Assembly: GCA_000438255.1 (NCBI GenBank)
Contig: FR901872.1
Location: forward strand, 1 to 45,150
DNA from: Clostridium sp. CAG:389
Lineage (GTDB): Bacteria; Bacillota; Clostridia; TANB77; CAG-508
DNA: 45,150 nucleotides
Reading direction: 5' to 3'
Shown: positions 8,526-15,622 of the stretch, in pieces
Position numbering within the stretch: the first letter of the stretch is position 1
Layout of the letters: each line of letters starts with the position of its first letter
Notes under the pieces: generated by a model
Databases searched by the model: none
What the model was told of the DNA's origin: nothing
Seen by the model: the letters and a program-made list of their open reading frames with translations, nothing else
Translations under genes and position numbers: made by a program

Positions 8526-9484
8526 AATTGCATCTCCTCCTTTTGTAATTCATTATTCATAAATTTTTGATAAATCAGTTCGTGATATTTTGTGTTAAAA
8601 TTATTTGCTAAATCTTCTAATTTCTTTTGATATTCAGTAAAATCTTCTAATGACTGACTAATTGTAAAGTTACTTTTATAATTTGCATCTTGTCTATACA
8701 TATCAATTTCATCATCTACAGAAAAATTATCAACTAATTCTTGCAGTTGATTTTTTACATTTTCTTTATCATAAAGTTCTTGATAATCATCACAAAAATA
8801 AAAGGTATGTATCATATCCACTCCACCATTGGTCCAAGTTTCAATTTCCATACCACTAATCATCCCATTTTCATATATAGGACTAACACTATAATTAAAA
8901 GATTCTATTGTTTTAATAATATTATCCAGTATGATTTCCTGTTTTCTAGTAGGAATATACTCTTTCGTACTCAATTCATCAACTTCTATTTTGTCATCTA
9001 TTTTTTCTCCAAATGACATCCTAGTATTGTTTACACATTCGTTATAATCAGCAATTAAAATTTGATTTGGTTTTAATACATAATTTCCATTACTGCATAC
9101 AACTGTTATATCTTCATCTGACATATTTTTAATATAATTGCTATCACTTGTATAGATATATTCTCCATTATCATCTTTGAAAAACTTAAATTGATTTTCT
9201 GTTTGAGAATATTCAAAATATTCATTTCCATTTTCATCAATATATGGATTATGTTGTTCATCTGGAGAATAAGTCATAACTTCATCACCATATTTGAAAT
9301 ATCTTTCATCAAAATCTCTAATCATAGCATCAAACAATAAAGGCTCTTTGAAATTTTTAAGCATATCATAAATTGCTCCACCTAGATTTTCTATTCCCAT
9401 TCCACCATTAAATTCAGTTGATTTTTGTATTTCAAACTTATTATCTTTATTCTTTGTTATAATAAAAACTGTTCCTCTGTGCAT
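8522..9484 (-). CDS. Acidic hypothetical accessory protein
   Basis: 320 aa from the ATG at 9484, chosen because AGGAGGTG lies 6 bases upstream (a GTG three codons earlier overlaps it). Early residues form a beta-rich start (RGTVFIITKNKDNKFEIQKS), then a tyrosine- and acid-rich middle with YIDENGNEYFEYSQ. No membrane segment. It is coupled to DUF2958 through ATGA. The family is not recognised. Confidence 0.7.
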   Translation of the reverse strand: MHRGTVFIITKNKDNKFEIQKSTEFNGGMGIENLGGAIYDMLKNFKEPLLFDAMIRDFDERYFKYGDEVMTYSPDEQHNPYIDENGNEYFEYSQTENQFKFFKDDNGEYIYTSDSNYIKNMSDEDITVVCSNGNYVLKPNQILIADYNECVNNTRMSFGEKIDDKIEVDELSTKEYIPTRKQEIILDNIIKTIESFNYSVSPIYENGMISGMEIETWTNGGVDMIHTFYFCDDYQELYDKENVKNQLQELVDNFSVDDEIDMYRQDANYKSNFTISQSLEDFTEYQKKLEDLANNFNTKYHELIYQKFMNNELQKEEMQL

Positions 9485-9496
9485 TTTATACACCTC

Positions 9497-10369
9497 CTAA
9501 ATATCAATATCATTTTCAATTTCTTGTTCTGTTTTTTCAAATTCAACTCTTAAATTTGTATATTCTTCTATTAACTTTTCTTGCTCTTTAGAATATGGAG
9601 AATGTTCTATTTTCCCATCCAGATTTTCTGCTTTTCTTTGTTCATTTCTAACTGCAATTCCAGCTAAATATGTACCTGCAAATGTTATGTTTGAAAATCT
9701 ATTATCTTTATCAAAAAATTGAAGAAGTTTTGGATCTTCTTTTGTTATTTCTTTAAATCTTAATTGAAATTCTTTCATTTTATCTAATATGTCTTGTTGT
9801 CTTATAATTATTGACTTTGTTATATCTTTTTCAAGTTCTATAATGTTTAATTGATATTGTAGATAGTCAATTATTTCTTCAATCGAATACCCTGTATCTT
9901 CATCCAAATAACCAGATAGCCATATAAAAACAGTATGGTCTTGTAATTTTCCTTCTTTAACTGTTCCAAATAATCCATCTGTAAGTGTATTTAAAGAACA
10001 TTCTGGTTGCCAGTCATCTCTTAACTCAATTATTTCATCTGCTTTTTCATTTATTCCTATAGCAACACAAGCTGTATCCATTCCAATTTCAGTTTCTTTT
10101 AGTTCAATTCCACTTAAATATCTAATTGCTCCATTTTCTCTTAATTCACTTAATCTTCTATCTTTTGACAAAAATAAAAAGAACTCTGTACCTTTTATGG
10201 TTAAGTCCTCTATTTCATCGACAGTTGGCTTTATATCAATATCTACATACCAGTCTTTTTCTTTTAAGTTATTATTTTCATATCTACAAGTTACACTTTC
10301 ATCATAACTCGGATCAGAAATAATAATATGATTTAATTCTTTTATTTTTCCTTTATATCTCAATTTCAC
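9497..10369 (-). CDS. Hypothetical accessory protein with SDPSYD motif
   Basis: About 290 aa. The N-terminal ELNHIIISDPSYDES is reminiscent of phage and ICE proteins that begin with an I-S-D-P-(C/S)-Y motif; the C-terminal third is a coiled coil. The gene overlaps the ArdA gene end. Its start is not secure: the longest frame opens at GTG, but a TTG two codons later has GAGGTG at better spacing. Function unknown. Confidence 0.65.
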   Translation of the reverse strand: MKLRYKGKIKELNHIIISDPSYDESVTCRYENNNLKEKDWYVDIDIKPTVDEIEDLTIKGTEFFLFLSKDRRLSELRENGAIRYLSGIELKETEIGMDTACVAIGINEKADEIIELRDDWQPECSLNTLTDGLFGTVKEGKLQDHTVFIWLSGYLDEDTGYSIEEIIDYLQYQLNIIELEKDITKSIIIRQQDILDKMKEFQLRFKEITKEDPKLLQFFDKDNRFSNITFAGTYLAGIAVRNEQRKAENLDGKIEHSPYSKEQEKLIEEYTNLRVEFEKTEQEIENDIDI

Positions 10370-11030
10370 TCACCTCTTGTTCCTTTAATTTTTCATTTAA
10401 AATTTCATTCATCTTTTCTTGTATTTCTTCTTTTGAGTAACAATCCAAATCTATATCGTAATTTGGAATAAAATATCCATTACTTAATAATTCATAATCA
10501 TATCCAAAACTTTCTCCATATTTTTCAAAATCAAAATAGTCTATTATTCCCTGCTTTTGAAGTTGAATATATATTCCATTTTCTTCTGCCATTGTATATC
10601 CCATTTTCAATTCTGGAGAGCAATCTTGATTATACTCTAATCCTTCAAAACTGTATCTACAGTAATTTATATTATCAGCTTGTAAGCATATATTTACTAA
10701 TTGACTTATAGAATAATGTTCCTCTCCAGAATAAACTAAATATGCTTGGATAGCTTCTCTTTGACATTCATCCAATTTACTAAATATAATTGCCAATTCA
10801 TTTAATTCTTTTACACTAGACCATTGAATTGAAGCATAAGGAAACGGACTTATGTTGTCATCAATATCTGCTATTTCATATTCTTCGTGTTCATCATCCA
10901 CTTTTACAACTTCTTTTAAATATTTATCTATAACTTCTGGAGATTGTGGTAAATCTAGCCATCCTCCTTCAATACTTTCTTCGTTATAATAAGCTAAATT
11001 TTGAGCAAAAATACTAAATACTTTCTGCAT
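10353..11030 (-). CDS. ardA: ArdA-type antirestriction protein
   Basis: A highly acidic protein of 225 aa. ArdA proteins mimic bent B-form DNA and block type I restriction enzymes in a new host. The family pattern is clear: VFSIFAQNLAYYNEESIEGGWLDLP with the GxWLDLP motif, then EEYEIADIDDNISPFPY..IQW and the KELNELAIIFSKLDE segment. The ATG at 11030 is chosen over a TTG five codons earlier because GGAAGTG precedes it. The C terminus overlaps the next gene. Located in the accessory operon near the oriT-like region, where antirestriction genes are often found. Confidence 0.85.
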   Translation of the reverse strand: MQKVFSIFAQNLAYYNEESIEGGWLDLPQSPEVIDKYLKEVVKVDDEHEEYEIADIDDNISPFPYASIQWSSVKELNELAIIFSKLDECQREAIQAYLVYSGEEHYSISQLVNICLQADNINYCRYSFEGLEYNQDCSPELKMGYTMAEENGIYIQLQKQGIIDYFDFEKYGESFGYDYELLSNGYFIPNYDIDLDCYSKEEIQEKMNEILNEKLKEQEVSEIEI

Positions 11031-11049
11031 AATAATCACTTCCAATCTT

Positions 11050-11379
11050 TTATATTTCTATTTCATCTTCCCACTTGATTGAATTATAAGTAACACCCTC
11101 GCCATCTTCATAAACATTATGAAGAACGATTGCCTTATCAAAATCAATCTTTTGTTCATTATATATTTCAATCACTCTTTCTCTGCCTAAATCTTGAATA
11201 TATGGTTCACTATAACGAGATTCTAAAAAGTTACTACCATAACATAAACAACTATTTATCATTTCTCTGCAATCTAATTCTCTATGCAGTTGTTTTTGTT
11301 CTGCTGTTAAATTACAAGCAACTCCATTTCTGAATCGTGGTATTTCTGTTCTAATCTTCTTAATTTCTTTTCCTGTCAT
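11050..11379 (-). CDS. Hypothetical small protein
   Basis: 109 aa from the ATG at 11379, chosen because AAAGGAGA lies 7 bases before it (the frame opens 7 codons earlier at TTG). Contains VACNLTAEQKQLHRELDCRE and a conserved-looking tail DKAIVLHNVYEDGEGVTYN. It is the first gene of the accessory operon that includes ardA, directly after the DUF3781 terminator. Family not recognised. Confidence 0.7.
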   Translation of the reverse strand: MTGKEIKKIRTEIPRFRNGVACNLTAEQKQLHRELDCREMINSCLCYGSNFLESRYSEPYIQDLGRERVIEIYNEQKIDFDKAIVLHNVYEDGEGVTYNSIKWEDEIEI

Positions 11380-11398
11380 AAAGATTCTCCTTTCTAAC

Positions 11399-11429
11399 AA
11401 AAAAGAAGCTCATCTTTCGACTTGCTTCT
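11399..11429 (-). terminator. Terminator after the DUF3781 gene
   Basis: Stem AGAAGC/GCTTCT (11404-11409 with 11424-11429) followed on the minus strand by six T. It separates the DUF3781 gene from the ardA operon. Confidence 0.6.
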
Positions 11430-11466
11430 AATTCATTTATATTTAATTAAGATATAAAATTGTAAT

Positions 11467-11721
11467 TTATTTGATTAAATGTGCTGTAATAATTGTATAA
11501 CTATAAGAGTTAATAGTTATTTTAATATTATCAATTTCACAATACCAATTTTTACCCTGCTTATAAATATTACAATTCTTATCTAATATTTTATTTTTAC
11601 AAAATTCAACTACATCATTAGTATTCAATTTTAGATTCTTCTTAATTCTATCAATACCCATTTCAGTAGTATGAATTTTATCTATATTAGACAATAATAT
11701 ATCTTTATTCAAAAATATCAT
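11467..11721 (-). CDS. DUF3781 domain protein
   Basis: 84 aa, essentially the whole domain. The signature LSNIDKIHTTEMGIDRIKKN, NDVVEFCKNKI, GKNWYCEIDNIKITINSYSYTIITAH is the DUF3781 pattern. Its function is unknown. The 24 bases covering the start codon and upstream leader (11718-11741) are repeated exactly at 14518-14541, where they precede a truncated MGMT-like gene. The ribosome binding site in the leader is weak (GAAAGTGAG). Confidence 0.85.
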   Translation of the reverse strand: MIFLNKDILLSNIDKIHTTEMGIDRIKKNLKLNTNDVVEFCKNKILDKNCNIYKQGKNWYCEIDNIKITINSYSYTIITAHLIK

Positions 11722-11741
11722 CTCACTTTCAAATTACTATT
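11718..11741 (-). repeat. 24-bp direct repeat, copy 1 (leader of DUF3781)
   Basis: Identical to 14518-14541, exactly 2800 bases away. Both copies contain the start codon and leader of a gene. Copy 1 has no clear promoter behind it, whereas copy 2 does. Confidence 0.8.
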
Positions 11742-12040
11742 TTTCTAACTAATTACTAAATTGTAATTTTAATTACAGTTTTTTAAACTTAAAACCTTTT
11801 ATATTGTTTTTGCTACAACATTTTTAAATTCTTCTATAATATACTATATTCCTTTTTAAAATTCTGGAATTTTAAAATTAGCTGTATTCTTTTTTATAAT
11901 TATTCTTCTAAAAAACATTAATGAAAATTTCTATTTTTTCTTTGTAATAAAAATGGGAATGCAATTAATACATTCCCACCTACAGAGGAATTGCTAACTA
12001 TTCAGTTCTTAATACTTTGTTTTTGGATTAAACAATGTAA
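11742..12040. other. AT-rich intergenic region before the cassette gene
   Basis: No gene seen. It holds a small inverted repeat around 11763-11777 (TGTAATT/AATTACA), a terminator at 11949-11978, the left terminal inverted repeat at 11981-11998 and the 3' untranslated end of the secreted-protein gene. Confidence 0.6.
11949..11978 (-). terminator. Terminator downstream of the cassette
   Basis: Perfect 8-bp stem TGGGAATG/CATTCCCA (11954-11961 with 11971-11978) followed on the minus strand by five T. It lies just outside the left terminal inverted repeat. Confidence 0.8.
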
Positions 12041-12587
12041 TCATTCCCAGCGAGCATAGACATTTACAGGTGCAGTTGTTCCTTGTGCTACAAATCGTAC
12101 CCTCCATGTGCCAGATGATGGAAGAAATACACTCCATTTAACTATTTCATTAACACCCATTGTCCAGTCATTTGATTGGATATTACCGTTTGGCTTGTAC
12201 AAGTACACAAATAGTGCCCCTGATGTGCTGTCCGAAGTTGCATTAACTACAAAATTCTTATTAAACCCTATATAACTTTCTAATGTAGGATTTAAGTCAA
12301 TGTAGCCATTACTTGGAACAATTCCACGAACAGGCGAATTGCTGAACGGAACAATTTTCTTATCTTCTGCAGCTAAGGTTATCTCTCCTGTGTCGCTTAC
12401 ATTGAGAATATACTCGGAAACTTCCGTGTATTCTTCATTAGCTAAATCTGTTGATAGGTTTTCTTGCGCAAAAGCTGTACATGTGGTCGTTGCTACCATA
12501 ATTAGCATAAGTAAAAAACTTATACTCCGTTTAAAAAGGTTAATTGCCATATTCATACCTCCATTTAGCTGTTAGCAATCCTCTGTA
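11981..12587 (-). mobile_element. 607-bp inverted-repeat cassette carrying a secreted-protein gene
   Basis: The left end TACAGAGGAATTGCTAAC (11981-11998) and the right end GTTAGCAATCCTCTGTA (12571-12587) are inverted copies, 17 of 18 positions matching with one gap. Both outer ends are TA, as expected of a TA target duplication made by IS630/Tc1-mariner-type transposases. There is no transposase inside, so it would be non-autonomous. The gene between the repeats has visibly higher G+C and different codon use than its neighbours and holds the only CGG codon in the window that does not sit at a frame break. Confidence 0.55.
12041..12550 (-). CDS. Small secreted protein, beta-sandwich-like
   Basis: 169 aa from the ATG at 12550, which has GGAGG at proper spacing (an ATG two codons earlier is too close). 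A Sec signal peptide is clear: basic INLFKR, hydrophobic SISFLLMLIMVA, then cleavage after an AFA motif. The mature part is beta-rich and ends in SSGTWRVRFVAQGTTAPVNVYARW. Function unknown. Codon 8 is CGG (12527-12529) read as Arg; a +1 shift there would hit a stop two codons later. Base composition is unlike the neighbours, and the gene sits inside an inverted-repeat cassette, so it looks recently acquired. Confidence 0.75.
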   Translation of the reverse strand: MAINLFKRSISFLLMLIMVATTTCTAFAQENLSTDLANEEYTEVSEYILNVSDTGEITLAAEDKKIVPFSNSPVRGIVPSNGYIDLNPTLESYIGFNKNFVVNATSDSTSGALFVYLYKPNGNIQSNDWTMGVNEIVKWSVFLPSSGTWRVRFVAQGTTAPVNVYARWE

Positions 12588-12619
12588 TAATACAATATTT
12601 ACTGGAAATATTGTATTAT
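12587..12619 (-). promoter_or_regulatory. 14-bp perfect palindrome at the transcription start: operator or leader hairpin
   Basis: Arms ATAATACAATATTT (12587-12600) and its exact complement (12606-12619) flank a 5-base spacer. The palindrome begins 3 bases after the -10 box and covers the expected start point. That is a repressor-operator position, although it would also form a 5' hairpin in the RNA. Confidence 0.6.
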
Positions 12620-12621
12620 AT

Positions 12622-12650
12622 ATATTACTTTGTTTTCCTAATTTTGTCAA
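12622..12650 (-). promoter_or_regulatory. Strong sigma-A promoter for the secreted-protein gene
   Basis: Perfect -35 TTGACA (minus strand, 12645-12650), 17-base spacer, -10 TAATAT (12622-12627). It lies outside the right terminal inverted repeat, so the cassette appears to have landed downstream of an existing promoter. Confidence 0.8.
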
Positions 12651-12770
12651 TAGATTTTATAGTGTTATGTGATTTTAGATTTAATAATTACTACTAACAA
12701 TAAAGTAAATTTGTCACCATTTAGCACTTATTTGAGTTTTAACTTAAAATATCGTAATTTCCTATTATAT

Positions 12771-12801
12771 AAAAAAAGAACATTACAAAATTGTAATGTC
12801 C
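12771..12801 (-). terminator. Terminator after the trypsin-like protease gene
   Basis: An 11-bp stem (12778-12788 with 12791-12801, including G-U pairing) followed on the minus strand by seven T. Its flanking A and T tracts could let it work in both directions. Confidence 0.8.
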
Positions 12802-12818
12802 TTTTTAACTATATATTT

Positions 12819-13781
12819 TTAGCTAAGGCTTCTAATAATGTCTATCATCTCTTGTGTTATTCTTACACCTGTAGGAGTGTTCCAAACTAAACCAAAGTGA
12901 ATTCCAACAATATAATTGTCTGATGTACGAGCGATAGGACCACCACTAAATCCACCAAAAGTCCATCCAGAATATCTAAAATATCTATCACCAACTGAAG
13001 TAATTTTTTCTCCAGTTGTATATTGATATCTAGCATCACTAGGGAATCCATAATTAGTATCTCCTGGATAACCATAAACTCTAACATTTACATTTTTTAA
13101 TTCTGAATTAGAGCCATAAGACTGAACACCAAACCAACCTAATTGCTTACCAACATCTGATTGCAATACACAAATAGCCCAATCATATTGGTCACTATGA
13201 GTTTCCATCCACTTGCTTGAATAATATACTTTATCCCAACCACATGGTGTACCATAATAGGTTCCATTATTATATCCTGGATATATAGTCCAATTTTTGT
13301 ATGCTGCATTGCCATTGTCTTTATTAAATACACAATGTGCAGCTGTTAAACCTACATTTGGTCCAACTATTGCACAAGTTCCATAGATTTCTTGAGATTC
13401 TATTCTGCAAGTTACTCTATTAGGAAAATTGTAAGTATTAGTTACTCTTTCAGCAGAATCAGCAGCAAGTGGTGTAGCTTCATTTTGTCTCATATTTGAG
13501 TTTGCATATGGATCATATGGAGCAATGCTATCAAAACTACCTCCTCTTGCTTTATTTTGTGATGATAATACTTGTCTTAACTCTTCGACATCAACTTCTT
13601 TTGTTTCGTCAGTTTTGGCATCATACATCATAATTTTTTCTTCTGTTTCTAAAATCTCATTTAGGTTTGGACCTGTTGTTTTTGGGGTCATAGCTTGAAC
13701 ATTGCTAGTCATGATAAGCATAGAAAATATAATACTTATCAATACTACTGCAAAAAGTTTTCTGAATAATTGTCTTTTCAT
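12819..13781 (-). CDS. Secreted trypsin/V8-like serine protease
   Basis: 320 aa from the ATG at 13781, chosen because AAAGGAG precedes it. Signal peptide: MKRQLFRKL, a hydrophobic run, then VQA. A propeptide-like region leads into a chymotrypsin-fold domain with His149 in LTAAHC, Asp200 in YDWAICVL and Ser279 in GFSGGPI, a complete catalytic triad. The overall pattern matches V8-like/glutamyl endopeptidases of Firmicutes. It has its own promoter and terminator, so it is an independent cargo unit. Substrate unknown; a surface-modifying or competitor-degrading role is only a guess. Confidence 0.9.
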   Translation of the reverse strand: MKRQLFRKLFAVVLISIIFSMLIMTSNVQAMTPKTTGPNLNEILETEEKIMMYDAKTDETKEVDVEELRQVLSSQNKARGGSFDSIAPYDPYANSNMRQNEATPLAADSAERVTNTYNFPNRVTCRIESQEIYGTCAIVGPNVGLTAAHCVFNKDNGNAAYKNWTIYPGYNNGTYYGTPCGWDKVYYSSKWMETHSDQYDWAICVLQSDVGKQLGWFGVQSYGSNSELKNVNVRVYGYPGDTNYGFPSDARYQYTTGEKITSVGDRYFRYSGWTFGGFSGGPIARTSDNYIVGIHFGLVWNTPTGVRITQEMIDIIRSLS

Positions 13782-13837
13782 ACGCTTTCTCCTTTCTTTA
13801 TTTTTAGAAGTCAAATTAAGGCTTCTTTTATGATTAG

Positions 13838-13867
13838 ACTATATCACAATTTTACAATAAATGTCAA
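13838..13867 (-). promoter_or_regulatory. Sigma-A promoter of the protease gene
   Basis: Perfect -35 TTGACA (13862-13867), 18-base spacer, -10 TATAGT (13838-13843) on the minus strand, about 60 bases upstream of the start codon. Confidence 0.75.
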
Positions 13868-13869
13868 TA

Positions 13870-13909
13870 AAAAATGCAATAAATATAACTATATTTTATT
13901 GCATTTTTC
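13870..13909 (-). terminator. Terminator after the 131-residue membrane protein gene
   Basis: A near-perfect inverted repeat of about 18 bp, arms containing TGCAATAAATATA and TATATTTTATTGCA, followed on the minus strand by a T tract. It ends just upstream of the protease -35 box. Confidence 0.7.
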
Positions 13910-13956
13910 GACAAAATTCGACATTTTTTCTATTAAAATTTTCTTCATTTCTACTT

Positions 13957-14352
13957 TTAATTTGTTTTCAATAATTTTATTGATTTGATACGATGTAAGG
14001 GTTCTACTCTATATGCCAAATCTACTTTTTTTATTCTTTCTTTTTCCTTAGTAATACAGATTACATCTCCAACCTTTAATTCAGTTTTATCGATTTTCTT
14101 TCCTTCTTCATTTTTAACTGAAACATTCTCTATTGAAAATGTATACTGCTTTTTAGTTAGTAAATCTGAATCATTAATAGTTTCATTATTTTGTGCTTCT
14201 AATAATTCAGCAATAATGTCATTACCATTTATATTTTTAATTGTGCAAATATATTTTTCAGTTGAAAATAATACTAGATATATAACTACACTTAAAATAA
14301 ATAAAGTCAATATTATACTCAAAAAAATTATAACTTTTGTTTTATTTCTCAT
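13957..14352 (-). CDS. Membrane-anchored small hypothetical protein
   Basis: 131 aa. One N-terminal membrane segment (VIIFLSIILTLFILSVVIYL) is followed by an external domain of about 95 aa with KVGDVICITKEKERIKKVDL, reminiscent of small OB-like lipoproteins of the DUF3221/YobA kind. That likeness is weak. An AAAGGAGG site gives a secure start. Function unknown. Confidence 0.7.
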   Translation of the reverse strand: MRNKTKVIIFLSIILTLFILSVVIYLVLFSTEKYICTIKNINGNDIIAELLEAQNNETINDSDLLTKKQYTFSIENVSVKNEEGKKIDKTELKVGDVICITKEKERIKKVDLAYRVEPLHRIKSIKLLKTN

Positions 14353-14387
14353 AAATCCTCCTTTATTATTAATGATATATTTATAAT

Positions 14388-14520
14388 ACCATATAACTTT
14401 TAAATTTACAATATTTTTTTATTGTTTTCTCATCTTTAATAACTTGTATTTTAGGCATATCCTTATTATTATTCATCATAACATTAAAATCTTTTTTATT
14501 CTCATTACCCATATTCTTCA
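14388..14520 (-). pseudogene. Truncated MGMT-like (alkyltransferase-like) gene, N-terminal remnant
   Basis: The frame from the ATG at 14520 reads KNMGNENKKDFNVMMNNNKD, then MPKIQVIKDEKTIKKY, and abruptly loses similarity before stopping after about 44 codons. The readable part matches my memory of the N terminus of Clostridial MGMT-family proteins, which continue with a YFAPP..YD segment. The remainder of the gene is missing. A consensus promoter and leader lie intact upstream, so the break is in the coding region. The leader copy at 11718-11741 points to a local duplication or rearrangement. Confidence 0.55.
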
Positions 14521-14541
14521 TCTCACTTTCAAATTACTATT
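14518..14541 (-). repeat. 24-bp direct repeat, copy 2 (leader of MGMT-like remnant)
   Basis: Identical to 11718-11741. It starts at the ATG and extends into the 5' leader. Confidence 0.8.
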
Positions 14542-14551
14542 CTTCGAGAAC

Positions 14552-14580
14552 ATTATACCATAACAACTTTTATATATCAA
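14552..14580 (-). promoter_or_regulatory. Consensus promoter upstream of the MGMT-like remnant
   Basis: -35 TTGATA (14575-14580), 17-base spacer, -10 TATAAT (14552-14557) on the minus strand, directly after the DNA methylase stop codon. Confidence 0.75.
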
Positions 14581-15618
14581 TTAGTATTCATAGTCGATTT
14601 CTTGAAATTTCACATCTAAATTACTTTCAATATTATCTTTCATTTTTTCAAACATTTCATTATTTTTTTCAATAGCAATACCATTTCTTTTTTTGTTATA
14701 ACAAGCAATTACAAAATTACCACTTCCTGCATACTGATCTAAAAGAGTTTCATAAGGTTTTGAGATATATTCAATTATTTCTTCAATTAGTTCTACTGGC
14801 TTTTCTGCTTCCATTACCTTATCTTTTATATTTTTAGGTTGATAATCAAAAGCAGTTGGTAGCATCCCATTTGTGCCTTTCATATAATAAACATCAAGAT
14901 TATTTTCTTGTAACATATCTCTAACTTCATAAGATGATTTGCCTTTTATATCTAAATTATTTTCATTTGCTATTGCTAGATTTTTCTTTGCATCTAGTTT
15001 TAAACTTCTAGGCTCTCCGTTGCTAAAAATCATAACATCTTCAATATTCTTGCTTTTTCTTCCAGTATTAGATATAAAATTGCCTTTCTTCCATGCAACT
15101 TTCGCAAAATATTTGAATCCATTTTCTTGTGCCATTTTCTTAATTTCATATAGATAATCAAAATTAACTTCTGATTCTTCTGGTAGAAATTCAACTAAAA
15201 ATGCCCCCTCTTTTAATACTCTTCGTTTTTCTTTAAAGTCTTTACTTTCATATCTAAATAATTCAAATGTAGCAAACTTTCTGTTTCCCCCAGTTAATGC
15301 TTTTTGTAAATCGTATGGATGGTCTGTTATAATTCCATCAATAGATTTATCTTTTATAATTGATAAATCTCTCCCATCTCCGTTTATCAATAAGCAAGTA
15401 TTTTCTTTTCCTTCAATTTGACTTGTTACTTTGTAAACACCTCTTGATATTTTAGTAAAAATTCCTTTTTCAACACCTTCATATATTCTTGCTCTTATAG
15501 ATTCATTATTTACTTGCATATTTTTAATATTCTTCACAAGATTTGTAGCATCTTGTATAGAAAATTTTTCTTCATCTATAAAATATTCAAAGAGATTCAT
15601 TTGTATTGTATTATCCAT
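14581..15618 (-). CDS. Beta-class DNA methyltransferase (N6-adenine or N4-cytosine)
   Basis: 345 aa. Catalytic motif IV appears as DHPY (99-102), an unusual form of DPPY/DPPW. The SAM-binding motif I follows near the C terminus as DQYAGSGNF (294-302). This permuted order is that of the beta class. The N-terminal 70 residues look like a small winged-helix region (ATNLVKNIK, IYEGVEKGIFTKISRGVYKV). Many ICEs carry such orphan methylases to protect their DNA. The His in DHPY may alter activity. GGAGG precedes the ATG, and the gene starts 5 bases after the RadC-like gene. Confidence 0.85.
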   Translation of the reverse strand: MDNTIQMNLFEYFIDEEKFSIQDATNLVKNIKNMQVNNESIRARIYEGVEKGIFTKISRGVYKVTSQIEGKENTCLLINGDGRDLSIIKDKSIDGIITDHPYDLQKALTGGNRKFATFELFRYESKDFKEKRRVLKEGAFLVEFLPEESEVNFDYLYEIKKMAQENGFKYFAKVAWKKGNFISNTGRKSKNIEDVMIFSNGEPRSLKLDAKKNLAIANENNLDIKGKSSYEVRDMLQENNLDVYYMKGTNGMLPTAFDYQPKNIKDKVMEAEKPVELIEEIIEYISKPYETLLDQYAGSGNFVIACYNKKRNGIAIEKNNEMFEKMKDNIESNLDVKFQEIDYEY

Positions 15619-15622
15619 AAAG

